Shown here: one piece after another, positions 8,599 through 16,462 of the stretch | How positions within the stretch are numbered: position 1 is the first letter of the stretch | Layout: the number at the start of each line of letters is the position of its first letter | Assembly: GCA_900545345.1 (NCBI GenBank) | Contig: UQYQ01000002.1 | Location: 62,001 to 126,000, forward strand | Direction: 5' to 3' | From: an uncultured Ruminococcus sp. | Lineage (GTDB): Bacteria; Bacillota; Clostridia; Oscillospirales; Ruminococcaceae | Length of the DNA stretch: 64,000 nt | The notes under the pieces: generated by a model | What the model saw: the letters and a program-made list of their open reading frames with translations, nothing else | Database searches by the model: none | What the model was told of the DNA's origin: nothing | Made by a program: the position numbers and the translations under genes

Positions 8599-9462
8599 AT
8601 GAGAATTGCAGACAAATGGAAAGACTATAAAATAATAGATACCTCATCAGGTGACAAGCTTGAGAGCTGGGGCGGTAAAATTCTAGTCCGCCCTGACCCT
8701 CAGATTATCTGGAAATCTACTCGCAGGTCGGATATGTGGAATAAGGCTGACGGGATTTATCATCGTTCAAGCAAGGGCGGAGGAGAATGGGAGTATAAAA
8801 AAAAGCTTCCTGAATCTTGGAACATTTCTTACGGAAACCTTACTTTCAATATTCGTCCCACAGGCTTTAAACACACAGGACTTTTTCCTGAACAGGCCGT
8901 CAATTGGGACTTTATGGCTGAAAAAATCAGTAATTCAGGCAGACCGATAAAGGTTCTGAACCTTTTTGCATACACCGGCGGTGCAACCTTGGCTTGTGCT
9001 CAGGCAGGTGCACAGGTTTCTCATGTTGACGCTTCAAAGGGAATGGTTCAGTGGGCCAGAGATAATGCTGTTTCATCGGGATTGACTGATAAACCGATTC
9101 GATGGCTTGTTGATGATTGTGAAAAGTTCGTTCGCCGTGAGATAAGACGAGGAAACCTATATGATGCTATTGTTATGGATCCGCCTAGCTATGGAAGAGG
9201 TCCGGGCGGAGAGATTTGGAAGCTGGAAGATTCGATTTATGACCTTGTAAAAGTTTGTTCGGAGGTGCTTTCGGATAACCCGTTGTTCTTTCTTTTAAAC
9301 AGTTATACAACAGGGCTTTCACCATCTGTTATGGCATATATTTTAAATGATATATTAGTGGAAAAGTTCGGCGGTTCGGTTACTGCTGATGAGATAGGCT
9401 TACCGGTTGAGGCGACCGGTGGGGTACTTCCCTGCGGTTCAACTGCAATCTGGCAGGGCTGA
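8599..9462 (+). CDS. class I SAM-dependent methyltransferase, RlmI-like
   Basis: A 287-residue protein with a short N-terminal beta domain and a Rossmann methyltransferase core. Motif I is VLNLFAYTGGATLACAQAGA, an acidic motif II VDASKGMVQWARDN, and motif IV VMDPPSYGRGPGG. The DPPSY motif and the PTGFKHTGLFPEQAVNW segment place it with COG1092-type RNA methyltransferases (23S rRNA m5C family), but without the PUA domain of full RlmI, so the target base is not assured. It follows glmM by 30 bp and probably shares its message. Confidence 0.88.
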   Translation: MRIADKWKDYKIIDTSSGDKLESWGGKILVRPDPQIIWKSTRRSDMWNKADGIYHRSSKGGGEWEYKKKLPESWNISYGNLTFNIRPTGFKHTGLFPEQAVNWDFMAEKISNSGRPIKVLNLFAYTGGATLACAQAGAQVSHVDASKGMVQWARDNAVSSGLTDKPIRWLVDDCEKFVRREIRRGNLYDAIVMDPPSYGRGPGGEIWKLEDSIYDLVKVCSEVLSDNPLFFLLNSYTTGLSPSVMAYILNDILVEKFGGSVTADEIGLPVEATGGVLPCGSTAIWQG

Positions 9463-9530
9463 GCCCTGCACTCATTACCGCCTGTTAATCATTTGATTAA
9501 TGTTAGTAAATGTATAACGGCGGGTTTATA
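9452..9530 (+). other. hairpin-rich spacer, possible weak terminator
   Basis: GCAGGGCT-G-AGCCCTGC (9452-9468) spans the methyltransferase stop codon, and ACCGCC (9477-9482) can pair with GGCGGGT (9518-9524). Neither has a strong T run. Confidence 0.35.
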
Positions 9531-9666
9531 ATGTAATTGTCATATTATCTTTTTTTAACAAGTATAGGCCATGTTTAAATTTGTGTAACTGCTGGTTTTA
9601 TTTGTGGGAATTTTCAGCCATTCGCTTGATTGAATTCTGCACATATTATTAATAATGGAGTTTAAA

Positions 9667-10530
9667 ATGAGTAAATTTATAGAAGCTAGAAATATAACAT
9701 TTTCTTATATAAATGAACTGGAAGAGAATGAAGATATAAAAAAAACAACGGTTTTCAAAAACTTAGATTTTTCAGTTGAAAAAGGTGAGTTTGTTGCTGT
9801 TTTAGGGCATAACGGAAGCGGAAAGTCCACTCTGGTTAAATGCTTTAACGGGATAAATATTCCCGAAGAGGGTGATGTAATCGTCAACGGTTTTAACACT
9901 CGTGATGATGAGCACCTTTTAGATATCCGTCAGTCGGTAGGAATGGTTTTTCAGAACCCTGATAACCAGATTGTTGCGACAATTGTTGAAGAAGATGTTG
10001 CTTTTGCACTTGAAAATATGGGTGTTGAGCCAAGTGAAATCCGCAGGCGTGTTGATGACGCTTTGAAAACTGTCGGAATGTACGAATACCGTGAGCACGC
10101 GCCTCATAAGCTTTCGGGAGGACAGAAGCAGAGGGTTGCAATAGCAGGGATAATAGCTATGCGTCCTGACTGTATTTTACTTGACGAGCCTACTGCAATG
10201 CTCGACCCTAACGGAAGAAGAGAAGTCCTTAAAACGATAAAAATGCTCAATAAAAAGTTTGGAGTTACTATAGTTCTTATAACTCACTATATGGATGAGG
10301 CTGCTCAGGCTGAAAGAATTGTTGTAATGGACAGCGGCGAAATAGTTATGAATGATACGCCTAAAAAAGTTTTTGCCAGAGTTGATGAACTTAAAAGCAT
10401 AGGGTTAGATGTTCCGCAGGTAACGGAGCTTACTCATATGCTTATTGACGAGGGATTTGATTTAGATTCTGAAATTATCACGGAAGATGAATGTGTGGAA
10501 GCGCTTGAAAAAATCATTAAAAATGTATAA
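9667..10530 (+). CDS. ecfA1: energy-coupling factor transporter ATPase EcfA1
   Basis: A 287-residue ABC ATPase that, with EcfA2, powers the ECF vitamin/metal transporter through EcfT. Walker A is GHNGSGKST, the Q-loop MVFQNPDNQIV, the signature LSGGQKQRVAIAG and Walker B CILLDEPTAMLDP; the FQNPDNQ form is typical of EcfA1. ATG 9667 is preferred to 9655 because GGAG (9657-9660) then sits 6 nt upstream. EcfA2 follows after 96 bp that carry a small repeat. Confidence 0.96.
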   Translation: MSKFIEARNITFSYINELEENEDIKKTTVFKNLDFSVEKGEFVAVLGHNGSGKSTLVKCFNGINIPEEGDVIVNGFNTRDDEHLLDIRQSVGMVFQNPDNQIVATIVEEDVAFALENMGVEPSEIRRRVDDALKTVGMYEYREHAPHKLSGGQKQRVAIAGIIAMRPDCILLDEPTAMLDPNGRREVLKTIKMLNKKFGVTIVLITHYMDEAAQAERIVVMDSGEIVMNDTPKKVFARVDELKSIGLDVPQVTELTHMLIDEGFDLDSEIITEDECVEALEKIIKNV

Positions 10531-10536
10531 TAGCTG

Positions 10537-10615
10537 TTTACAATGGATAGTGAATTATAAATTTTTTAAGGTTTTTTCCATTGTCAATTATCAATTTTCA
10601 ATTGCAATTAGGACT
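10537..10615. repeat. short AT-rich dispersed repeat between ecfA1 and ecfA2
   Basis: ACAATGGA (10540-10547) and TCCATTGT (10577-10584) are inverted around 29 bp, followed by CAATTATCAATTTTCAATTG. Related TTGAAAATTGACAAT words occur at about 25690 and 43788. Confidence 0.4.
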
Positions 10616-10626
10616 GGTGTGTAGGA

Positions 10627-11487
10627 ATGTCAATTATTAAAACAGAAAACTTAACATATGTATACGGTGAGAAAACACCTTTTGAGCATATTGCCGTAGA
10701 GAATGTAAATATAGATATTGCCGAAGGTGAATTTGTCGGTATAATAGGTCATACCGGAAGCGGAAAGTCAACCTTGATTCAGCATTTTAACGGGTTGCTA
10801 AAAGCGACAGGCGGTAAGATTTTTATTGACGGTGAAGAGCTTTTATGGGACGATAAAAAGAAGCTCCGTGAGATGAGATTTAAAGTCGGGTTGGTATTTC
10901 AGTATCCTGAATATCAGCTGTTTGAAGAAACTGTTTATAAAGATATTGCATTTGGTCCTAAAAATATGGGACTTGATGATAAAGAGATTGATAAAAGAAT
11001 AAGAGATACAGTTAAGCTGGTCGGACTTGATGAAGGTGTTTTAGAGAAATCGCCCTTTGAGCTTTCAGGCGGACAGAAGCGGCGTGTGGCAATAGCAGGC
11101 GTTATGGCTATGGAACCTAAAGTTTTAATATTGGACGAGCCGACAGCAGGTCTTGACCCAAAAGGAAGAGATAGAATTTTAGGACAGATAAAGGAATACC
11201 ATGAGCAAAAGAAAAATACAGTTATGCTTGTTTCTCACTCTATGGAAGATGTAGCTAAGAATGCATCAAAAATACTTGTTATGAACAATTCAAAGCTGTT
11301 TTGCTATGATACACCGGTAAATGTTTTTAAAAGGGCTGATGAGCTTGAGAAAATGGGACTTTCAGTTCCTCAGATAACAAGGGTATTTAATAGGCTTAAA
11401 GCTTTGGGGCTTCCGATAGAAGATGATGTTTATACTGTTGAATACGGCAAAAAGCTTATTATGAAGTTAATTGGAAAACAAGTGTAG
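10627..11487 (+). CDS. ecfA2: energy-coupling factor transporter ATPase EcfA2
   Basis: A 286-residue partner ATPase of EcfA1. It shows Walker A GHTGSGKST, Q-loop LVFQYPEYQLFEETVYKDIAFGP (the YPEYQLFE form typical of EcfA2), signature LSGGQKRRVAIAG and Walker B VLILDEPTAGLDP. Length is normal. ruvB follows after 29 bp and ecfT after that, so all may lie on one message. Confidence 0.96.
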   Translation: MSIIKTENLTYVYGEKTPFEHIAVENVNIDIAEGEFVGIIGHTGSGKSTLIQHFNGLLKATGGKIFIDGEELLWDDKKKLREMRFKVGLVFQYPEYQLFEETVYKDIAFGPKNMGLDDKEIDKRIRDTVKLVGLDEGVLEKSPFELSGGQKRRVAIAGVMAMEPKVLILDEPTAGLDPKGRDRILGQIKEYHEQKKNTVMLVSHSMEDVAKNASKILVMNNSKLFCYDTPVNVFKRADELEKMGLSVPQITRVFNRLKALGLPIEDDVYTVEYGKKLIMKLIGKQV

Positions 11488-11516
11488 AGCATTTATGTAT
11501 AAAGAAAGGAAAAGTT

Positions 11517-12557
11517 ATGATAGAAACAAATGACTTTGATCTTGAAAACAGAATAGTTGCTCCTGAAGTTATAAAAACAGATACAACTGATGATGTTGAT
11601 TTGAATTTAAGACCTAAAACGCTTGATGAATACATTGGTCAGGAGAAAGTCAAAGAAAATCTGAAGATTTTTATTGAAGCTGCAAAAAAACGCGGCGACA
11701 CATTAGACCATGTTCTTTTGTATGGCCCCCCGGGACTTGGAAAAACAACTCTTTCGGGCATTATTGCACATGAAATGGGTGTGAATTTCAGGGTGACTTC
11801 GGGTCCTGCTATAGAAAAACCGGGAGATTTAGCGGCATTGCTCACCAATCTTCAAGAGGGAGATGTGCTTTTCATTGACGAAATTCATCGTCTTTCACGC
11901 TCGATTGAAGAGGTTTTGTATCCGGCACTTGAGGATTATGCTCTTGATATAATTATCGGAAAAGGACCTAGTGCAAGAAGTATAAGACTTGATTTGAATA
12001 AATTTACATTGGTGGGTGCAACAACAAGAGCGGGACAGCTGACTTCTCCGCTTCGTGACAGATTCGGCGTTATTCAAAGGCTTGAGCTTTATTCAAAAGA
12101 TGAGCTTTGCGATATTATAATGCGTTCATCTGTGATTTTGGGTGTTGCCTGTGAAAAAGACGGAGCTTATGAGCTTGCAAGCCGTTCAAGAGGAACGCCT
12201 CGAATAGCAAACAGATTTTTAAGACGGGTTCGTGACTATGCTGAGGTTATGGGCAACGGAAAAGTAACAAAGGACATAGTTAAAATAGCTCTTGACCGTA
12301 TGGAGGTAGACCATTTAGGCTTAGACGGACTTGACCGACGGCTGCTGACCATGATGATTAAGGGATATAACGGAGGGCCTGTAGGTCTTGAAACCTTGGC
12401 GTCTGCACTCGGCGAAGAGGCAGTCACTATAGAAGATGTATGTGAGCCTTATTTAATGCAGCTTGGATTTATTTCAAGAACCCCTAGAGGACGATGTGCA
12501 ACAGAGCTTGCATACAAGCATTTGGGATTATTAAAGGACGGTCAGACAGCTCTTTAA
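11517..12557 (+). CDS. ruvB: Holliday junction branch-migration helicase RuvB
   Basis: A 346-residue AAA+ hexameric motor that drives branch migration with RuvA. It starts with an acidic tail, then LRPKTLDEYIGQEKVKENL, Walker A GPPGLGKTT, Walker B LFIDEIHRL, sensor 1 GATTRAGQL with arginine finger in LRDRFG, and a C-terminal winged helix ending with the conserved RTPRGR. It lies inside the ecfA1-ecfA2-ecfT-truA series, away from ruvC-ruvA. ATG 11517 follows AAAGGAAAAGTT. Confidence 0.97.
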   Translation: MIETNDFDLENRIVAPEVIKTDTTDDVDLNLRPKTLDEYIGQEKVKENLKIFIEAAKKRGDTLDHVLLYGPPGLGKTTLSGIIAHEMGVNFRVTSGPAIEKPGDLAALLTNLQEGDVLFIDEIHRLSRSIEEVLYPALEDYALDIIIGKGPSARSIRLDLNKFTLVGATTRAGQLTSPLRDRFGVIQRLELYSKDELCDIIMRSSVILGVACEKDGAYELASRSRGTPRIANRFLRRVRDYAEVMGNGKVTKDIVKIALDRMEVDHLGLDGLDRRLLTMMIKGYNGGPVGLETLASALGEEAVTIEDVCEPYLMQLGFISRTPRGRCATELAYKHLGLLKDGQTAL

Positions 12558-12622
12558 AATAAAATGTTAAGGAAAATCAGATTGAAAATTACTATAAGTT
12601 TTTTAGAAAGAGGTGAAAAAAT

Positions 12623-13426
12623 TTGCTGAAGGATATTACAATAGGACAGTTTTTTCCCGGCAAATCAGTTGTTCACCGATTAGACCCAAGAATGAAAATA
12701 ATATTGACAGGAGTTTTTATTGCTCTGTTATTCATGGCGAAATCAATGCTTGCATTGTCTGTAGGTATCTTATTTATGTTATTTGCATTTTTTATGTCAC
12801 GGATTCCGTTCAGATTAATGATAAAAAGCATAAAGCCTATTATACCGATAATTATTTTTACTGCCGTGCTTAATTTGTTTTTTATAAGCACAGGTGATGT
12901 TTTGTTTCACTTTTGGATAATTAAAATCACTACCGGCGGAGTTCAAACTTCAATCTTTATGGTTGTCAGAATAGTTTGTCTTATTATAGGAACTTCACTT
13001 TTGACATACACCACTTCTCCGATTGCTTTAACCGATGCAATTGAAAGGCTTTTGTCACCGCTGAAAAAAATAAAGGTCCCTGTGCATGAGCTTTCTATGA
13101 TGATGACTATTGCACTGAGATTTATACCTACTCTTATTGAGGAAACCGATAAGATAATGTCGGCACAAAAGGCAAGGGGAGCAGATATGGAAACCGGCTC
13201 TCTTATCCAAAGAGCAAAAGCATTAGTGCCAATACTTATTCCGCTGTTTGTGTCAGCGTTTCGGCGTGCTGAAGAACTGGCTATGGCTATGGAATGCAGA
13301 TGCTATCACGGCGGCGACGGAAGGACAAGGCTGAAACAGCTTCATATTGCATCAAGGGATTTTTCGGCACTTTTTGTGACATTAGCATTTTTAGCTGGTG
13401 TTATTGTAATAAATAAGTTATTTTAA
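12623..13426 (+). CDS. ecfT: energy-coupling factor transporter transmembrane protein EcfT
   Basis: A 267-residue membrane scaffold of the ECF transporter, linking the two ATPases to exchangeable substrate-binding S components. It has an N-terminal PGKSVVHRLDPRMK, about five membrane helices, and the two coupling-helix AxARGA-type motifs: SAQKARGAD is seen, and the second is the variant AMECRCYHG. The start is TTG 12623 with AGAGGTG 7 nt upstream. It is followed directly by truA, the common order. Confidence 0.95.
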   Translation: MLKDITIGQFFPGKSVVHRLDPRMKIILTGVFIALLFMAKSMLALSVGILFMLFAFFMSRIPFRLMIKSIKPIIPIIIFTAVLNLFFISTGDVLFHFWIIKITTGGVQTSIFMVVRIVCLIIGTSLLTYTTSPIALTDAIERLLSPLKKIKVPVHELSMMMTIALRFIPTLIEETDKIMSAQKARGADMETGSLIQRAKALVPILIPLFVSAFRRAEELAMAMECRCYHGGDGRTRLKQLHIASRDFSALFVTLAFLAGVIVINKLF

Positions 13427-13458
13427 TAATGCAGAAATTTTTAGGAACGGCGAATTTA

Positions 13459-14199
13459 ATGAGAAATTTTAAAGTTAAAATGGCATATGACGGAAGTGCT
13501 TATCACGGGTTTCAAAGACAAAATAATGCACTTTCTATTCAGGAAGTGGTTGAAGAAGCTTTAAAAAAGCTTTTTTTGCAGGATATAACTATTTTCGGCT
13601 GTTCAAGGACAGATACAGGCGTTCATGCGAATGAGTATTATTTTTCGTTTGTATGTGAAGAAGATATAAAAATCAATCCAAGAGGGATTATATTCGGTCT
13701 TAATTCTAAGCTTCCCGACGATATCGCTATACTTGACTGCGAAGAAGCATCGGAAGATTTTCATGCAAGATATAATTGCAAAGGAAAAGAATATAAATAT
13801 ATTATTCACAACAGTGAGATTAAAGATCCTTTTTTAAGAACAAGGGTTTATAAGTACTGGTATCCTATCGATGAAAGGCTTCTTGATAAAGCGGCAAAGC
13901 ATTTTGTCGGAACGCATGATTTTAAAAGCTTTTGTTCAAGTTCAAACGAGAAGGAAAATACGGTTAGAACTATTTACAGCTTTGATGTTAAGCGTGATAA
14001 TGATAAGATAATTATGACAGTTTCGGGTGACGGATTTTTATATAACATGGTAAGAATTATGGTCGGAACGCTGTTATTTGTAAATGAGAAAAAAATAAGC
14101 GAGTCGGATATACCTGAAATCATAAATAAAAAAGACAGAAAATATGCCGGCAGAACAGCATCTGCAAGCGGATTATACTTGAATAAAGTATATTATTAA
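13459..14199 (+). CDS. truA: tRNA pseudouridine(38-40) synthase TruA
   Basis: A 246-residue pseudouridine synthase for positions 38-40 of tRNA anticodon arms. It begins MRNFKVKMAYDGSAYHGFQRQ and holds the catalytic-Asp motif GCSRTDTGVHA; GDGFLYNMVRIMVGTL is the C-terminal signature. ATG 13459 has AGGAACG 9 nt upstream and gives the usual N-terminus; ATG 13429 would add ten unrelated residues. Confidence 0.95.
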   Translation: MRNFKVKMAYDGSAYHGFQRQNNALSIQEVVEEALKKLFLQDITIFGCSRTDTGVHANEYYFSFVCEEDIKINPRGIIFGLNSKLPDDIAILDCEEASEDFHARYNCKGKEYKYIIHNSEIKDPFLRTRVYKYWYPIDERLLDKAAKHFVGTHDFKSFCSSSNEKENTVRTIYSFDVKRDNDKIIMTVSGDGFLYNMVRIMVGTLLFVNEKKISESDIPEIINKKDRKYAGRTASASGLYLNKVYY

Positions 14200-14235
14200 G
14201 AATAAAAGAAAAAGACAAGAGGAAGTGAAAGTGTT

Positions 14236-15456
14236 ATGGATTATGAGCCTCATAACCCGTTTGGAGAAGATAATTATGAGCCTCAAAAACCGTTTCAGAC
14301 GGATATCAGAAAAGAGAGAAAAAAGAAAAAGCGTAAGCAGAATATGAAAAAGTTGGCACTGGTCTGTGGCATTATAGCTGTGGCAGCGGTAATCTTTTTT
14401 ACAAAAGGAATATGGTCGCCGTATGTTTATGATATATTAGAGAAAACTCAGGAAACGATAATCAATGACGGTGAGCTTGCCGAAGGCAACTTTCCTATAA
14501 GTCTGGGTGAAGGTTCAACGTCATCAACATTTGCTGAATGTGATGATGATTTGGTTGTCGCTACCGACACATATATAACTTTTTTTGATGATAACGCTAA
14601 CAAAATAAATTCTATTCAGCACACGCAGTCAAACCCTGCTTTGTCTGTATCTTCTGATATGGTTTTGGCTTATGATTTTAATGGTTATTCTTTTTCGGTA
14701 ATGACAAAAAAAGGTGAAGTTTTCAAAAAAACACTTGACAATGTAATTATAAGTGCTAAAATAAGCGAAAGCAACTATATTGCAGTAATAACCCAAACCG
14801 ATAAATATCCTTCTTATCTGACTGTTTATGACAGTAAAGGCAAGGAGTGTTTTAAATGGGCAAACGGACAGCGAATTACAAGCATTGACTTTAATTCTTC
14901 AGGTGACGGAGCAATTGTTGCAACACTTGAAGCTAAGGGAGGATTGCCTTCAACAACTTTAAACGGAATAAGCTTTTACAAGACGGAGCAGACTTTTAAA
15001 AGTGACGAAATAAATTCTTTGGTATTCGGCGTTCAGGAGATGAGTGACAACAGTATTTGGGCAATATGTCAGGATAAATATGTAAAATTATCTTCAAACG
15101 GTAAAACCGAAAAAGAATATTTGTATAAGTCTGAACTTAAATCTTTCAGTTCAAATGAAGATACTTTGTCACTTGCATTTGACAGTGTTAGTGTTGACGG
15201 AACGTCAAGGCTTATTTTGATAGAGTCAGATACAGAACCCGTTGAAATAACAATCAATGAGAAGGTTAAAACCATAAAAACATTTTTTTCTCATACATTT
15301 GTTTTGACTGATAAAACGATTTCTGCATATAATGCAAGAGGAAAATCTATTTCAAAAGCAAATGTAAAAAATGATTACGTGGATTTTGAATATATAGACG
15401 GGAATATCTTTTTTATGGGTTACAGAGATATAAACAAAATAGAATTTGAATACTGA
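14236..15456 (+). CDS. single-pass membrane protein with beta-propeller-like exterior (DUF5711-like)
   Basis: A 406-residue protein with a cytoplasmic, very basic stretch (KERKKKKRKQ, about 26-36), one membrane helix (about 39-58), and a long exterior of short beta-strand repeats such as DDLVVATDTYITFFD, SVSSDMVLAYDFNG and SFAFDSVSV-type blades, as in WD40/PQQ-like propellers. It resembles the DUF5711 family of Clostridia; no catalytic motif is seen, and a scaffold or sensing role at the envelope is only inference. It precedes cvpA by 45 bp, suggesting a shared transcript. Confidence 0.65.
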   Translation: MDYEPHNPFGEDNYEPQKPFQTDIRKERKKKKRKQNMKKLALVCGIIAVAAVIFFTKGIWSPYVYDILEKTQETIINDGELAEGNFPISLGEGSTSSTFAECDDDLVVATDTYITFFDDNANKINSIQHTQSNPALSVSSDMVLAYDFNGYSFSVMTKKGEVFKKTLDNVIISAKISESNYIAVITQTDKYPSYLTVYDSKGKECFKWANGQRITSIDFNSSGDGAIVATLEAKGGLPSTTLNGISFYKTEQTFKSDEINSLVFGVQEMSDNSIWAICQDKYVKLSSNGKTEKEYLYKSELKSFSSNEDTLSLAFDSVSVDGTSRLILIESDTEPVEITINEKVKTIKTFFSHTFVLTDKTISAYNARGKSISKANVKNDYVDFEYIDGNIFFMGYRDINKIEFEY

Positions 15457-15501
15457 TTAAGTTTAAAATCATGAATATTCAGACCGAAAGGGATTTTTAT
15501 A

Positions 15502-16386
15502 TTGGGACTTTTATATGACCTTATAATGTTTATAATATTAATAATGTTCTGCATAATAGGTGCCAAAAGAGGTATCATCAGAAGTATAGTTTTCTTTGTT
15601 ATGCTTTTGCTGTCACTTTTAATAGCATACTTGGTATCAGGGTTTATAACAGAGCCTGTTTATGATGCTTATGTAAAGAACAGAATTATAAACAGTGTGC
15701 AGGGTCCGGTTGAGGATTTTGATATTGCCGGATTTATCAATGATAAGTTTTTAGATAATAAGCTTGATATTAAAATAAGTGACAGTGAAATTGAAAAAGC
15801 AATTTGTCAGGAAGGAAGCTTGTCTGATAATATTTCTTCCTATGCTTTATCAAAAGGTATCCCTTTATCAAGTGAAGCTGTATCTGAAAAAATAGATTCT
15901 GTGCTTGACAGTAGGGCTGTTATAGATGATGTCGGAGAATTGCTTCCGTCATATGTATTGCCTGTTTTCAAGTCTGCCGTTTCAAAAGAATCTGAAACAC
16001 TTGAAAATGTAATTAAAGCCCTGTCAAAAACTGATAAAGAAAAGGCTGCAGAAGAGATAACCGAAATCGTGTTAGAGCCTTTTGCTTTAAAGGCAGTACG
16101 TGTTATTCTGTTTATCATGTGTTTTATTGCAGCATGTATAATACTCAGAATAGTTATTGCTGTTACAAAGCTTGGTAAAAACAGCGAAACAGGCGGAATT
16201 AATACCATACTGGGCGGAGTGCTCGGACTTGTAAAAGGACTTATTATTGTGCTTCTTATCACATGGGCTGTCAGTCTGATTTCACCGATTATTTCTGCAA
16301 TAGATTCCAACAGCCCGTTTGCTTTCAGTGAGTCTGCAATTAATAATTCTATATTTTTAAGATATATAAACGATATAATAAATTAG
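15502..16386 (+). CDS. CvpA family membrane protein
   Basis: A 294-residue protein with two N-terminal membrane helices (about 3-25 and 28-50), a variable extracytoplasmic insert of about 130 residues, and two C-terminal helices. IIGAKRGIIRSI near the start and NTILGGVLGLVKGLIIVLLI near the end are CvpA (colicin V production) hallmarks. The family has been tied to envelope processes and colicin V export; the molecular role is unclear. The start is TTG 15502 after AAAGGGA. Confidence 0.85.
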   Translation: MGLLYDLIMFIILIMFCIIGAKRGIIRSIVFFVMLLLSLLIAYLVSGFITEPVYDAYVKNRIINSVQGPVEDFDIAGFINDKFLDNKLDIKISDSEIEKAICQEGSLSDNISSYALSKGIPLSSEAVSEKIDSVLDSRAVIDDVGELLPSYVLPVFKSAVSKESETLENVIKALSKTDKEKAAEEITEIVLEPFALKAVRVILFIMCFIAACIILRIVIAVTKLGKNSETGGINTILGGVLGLVKGLIIVLLITWAVSLISPIISAIDSNSPFAFSESAINNSIFLRYINDIIN

Positions 16387-16462
16387 ATTTAAACTTTAAA
16401 GGTCATTTTAGTAAAGCTTTGAATACAATGATCCTTTAAACATTACCCAATGTACAGAAAGG

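Noticed and set aside
12613..12873. 86-codon ORF on the plus strand overlapping ecfT
   Set aside because: Out-of-frame shadow of ecfT; its ATG-less start lies in the ecfT ribosome site.
15840..16310. 156-codon ORF on the minus strand
   Set aside because: Antisense to cvpA; Ser/Ile-rich composition and no motif.
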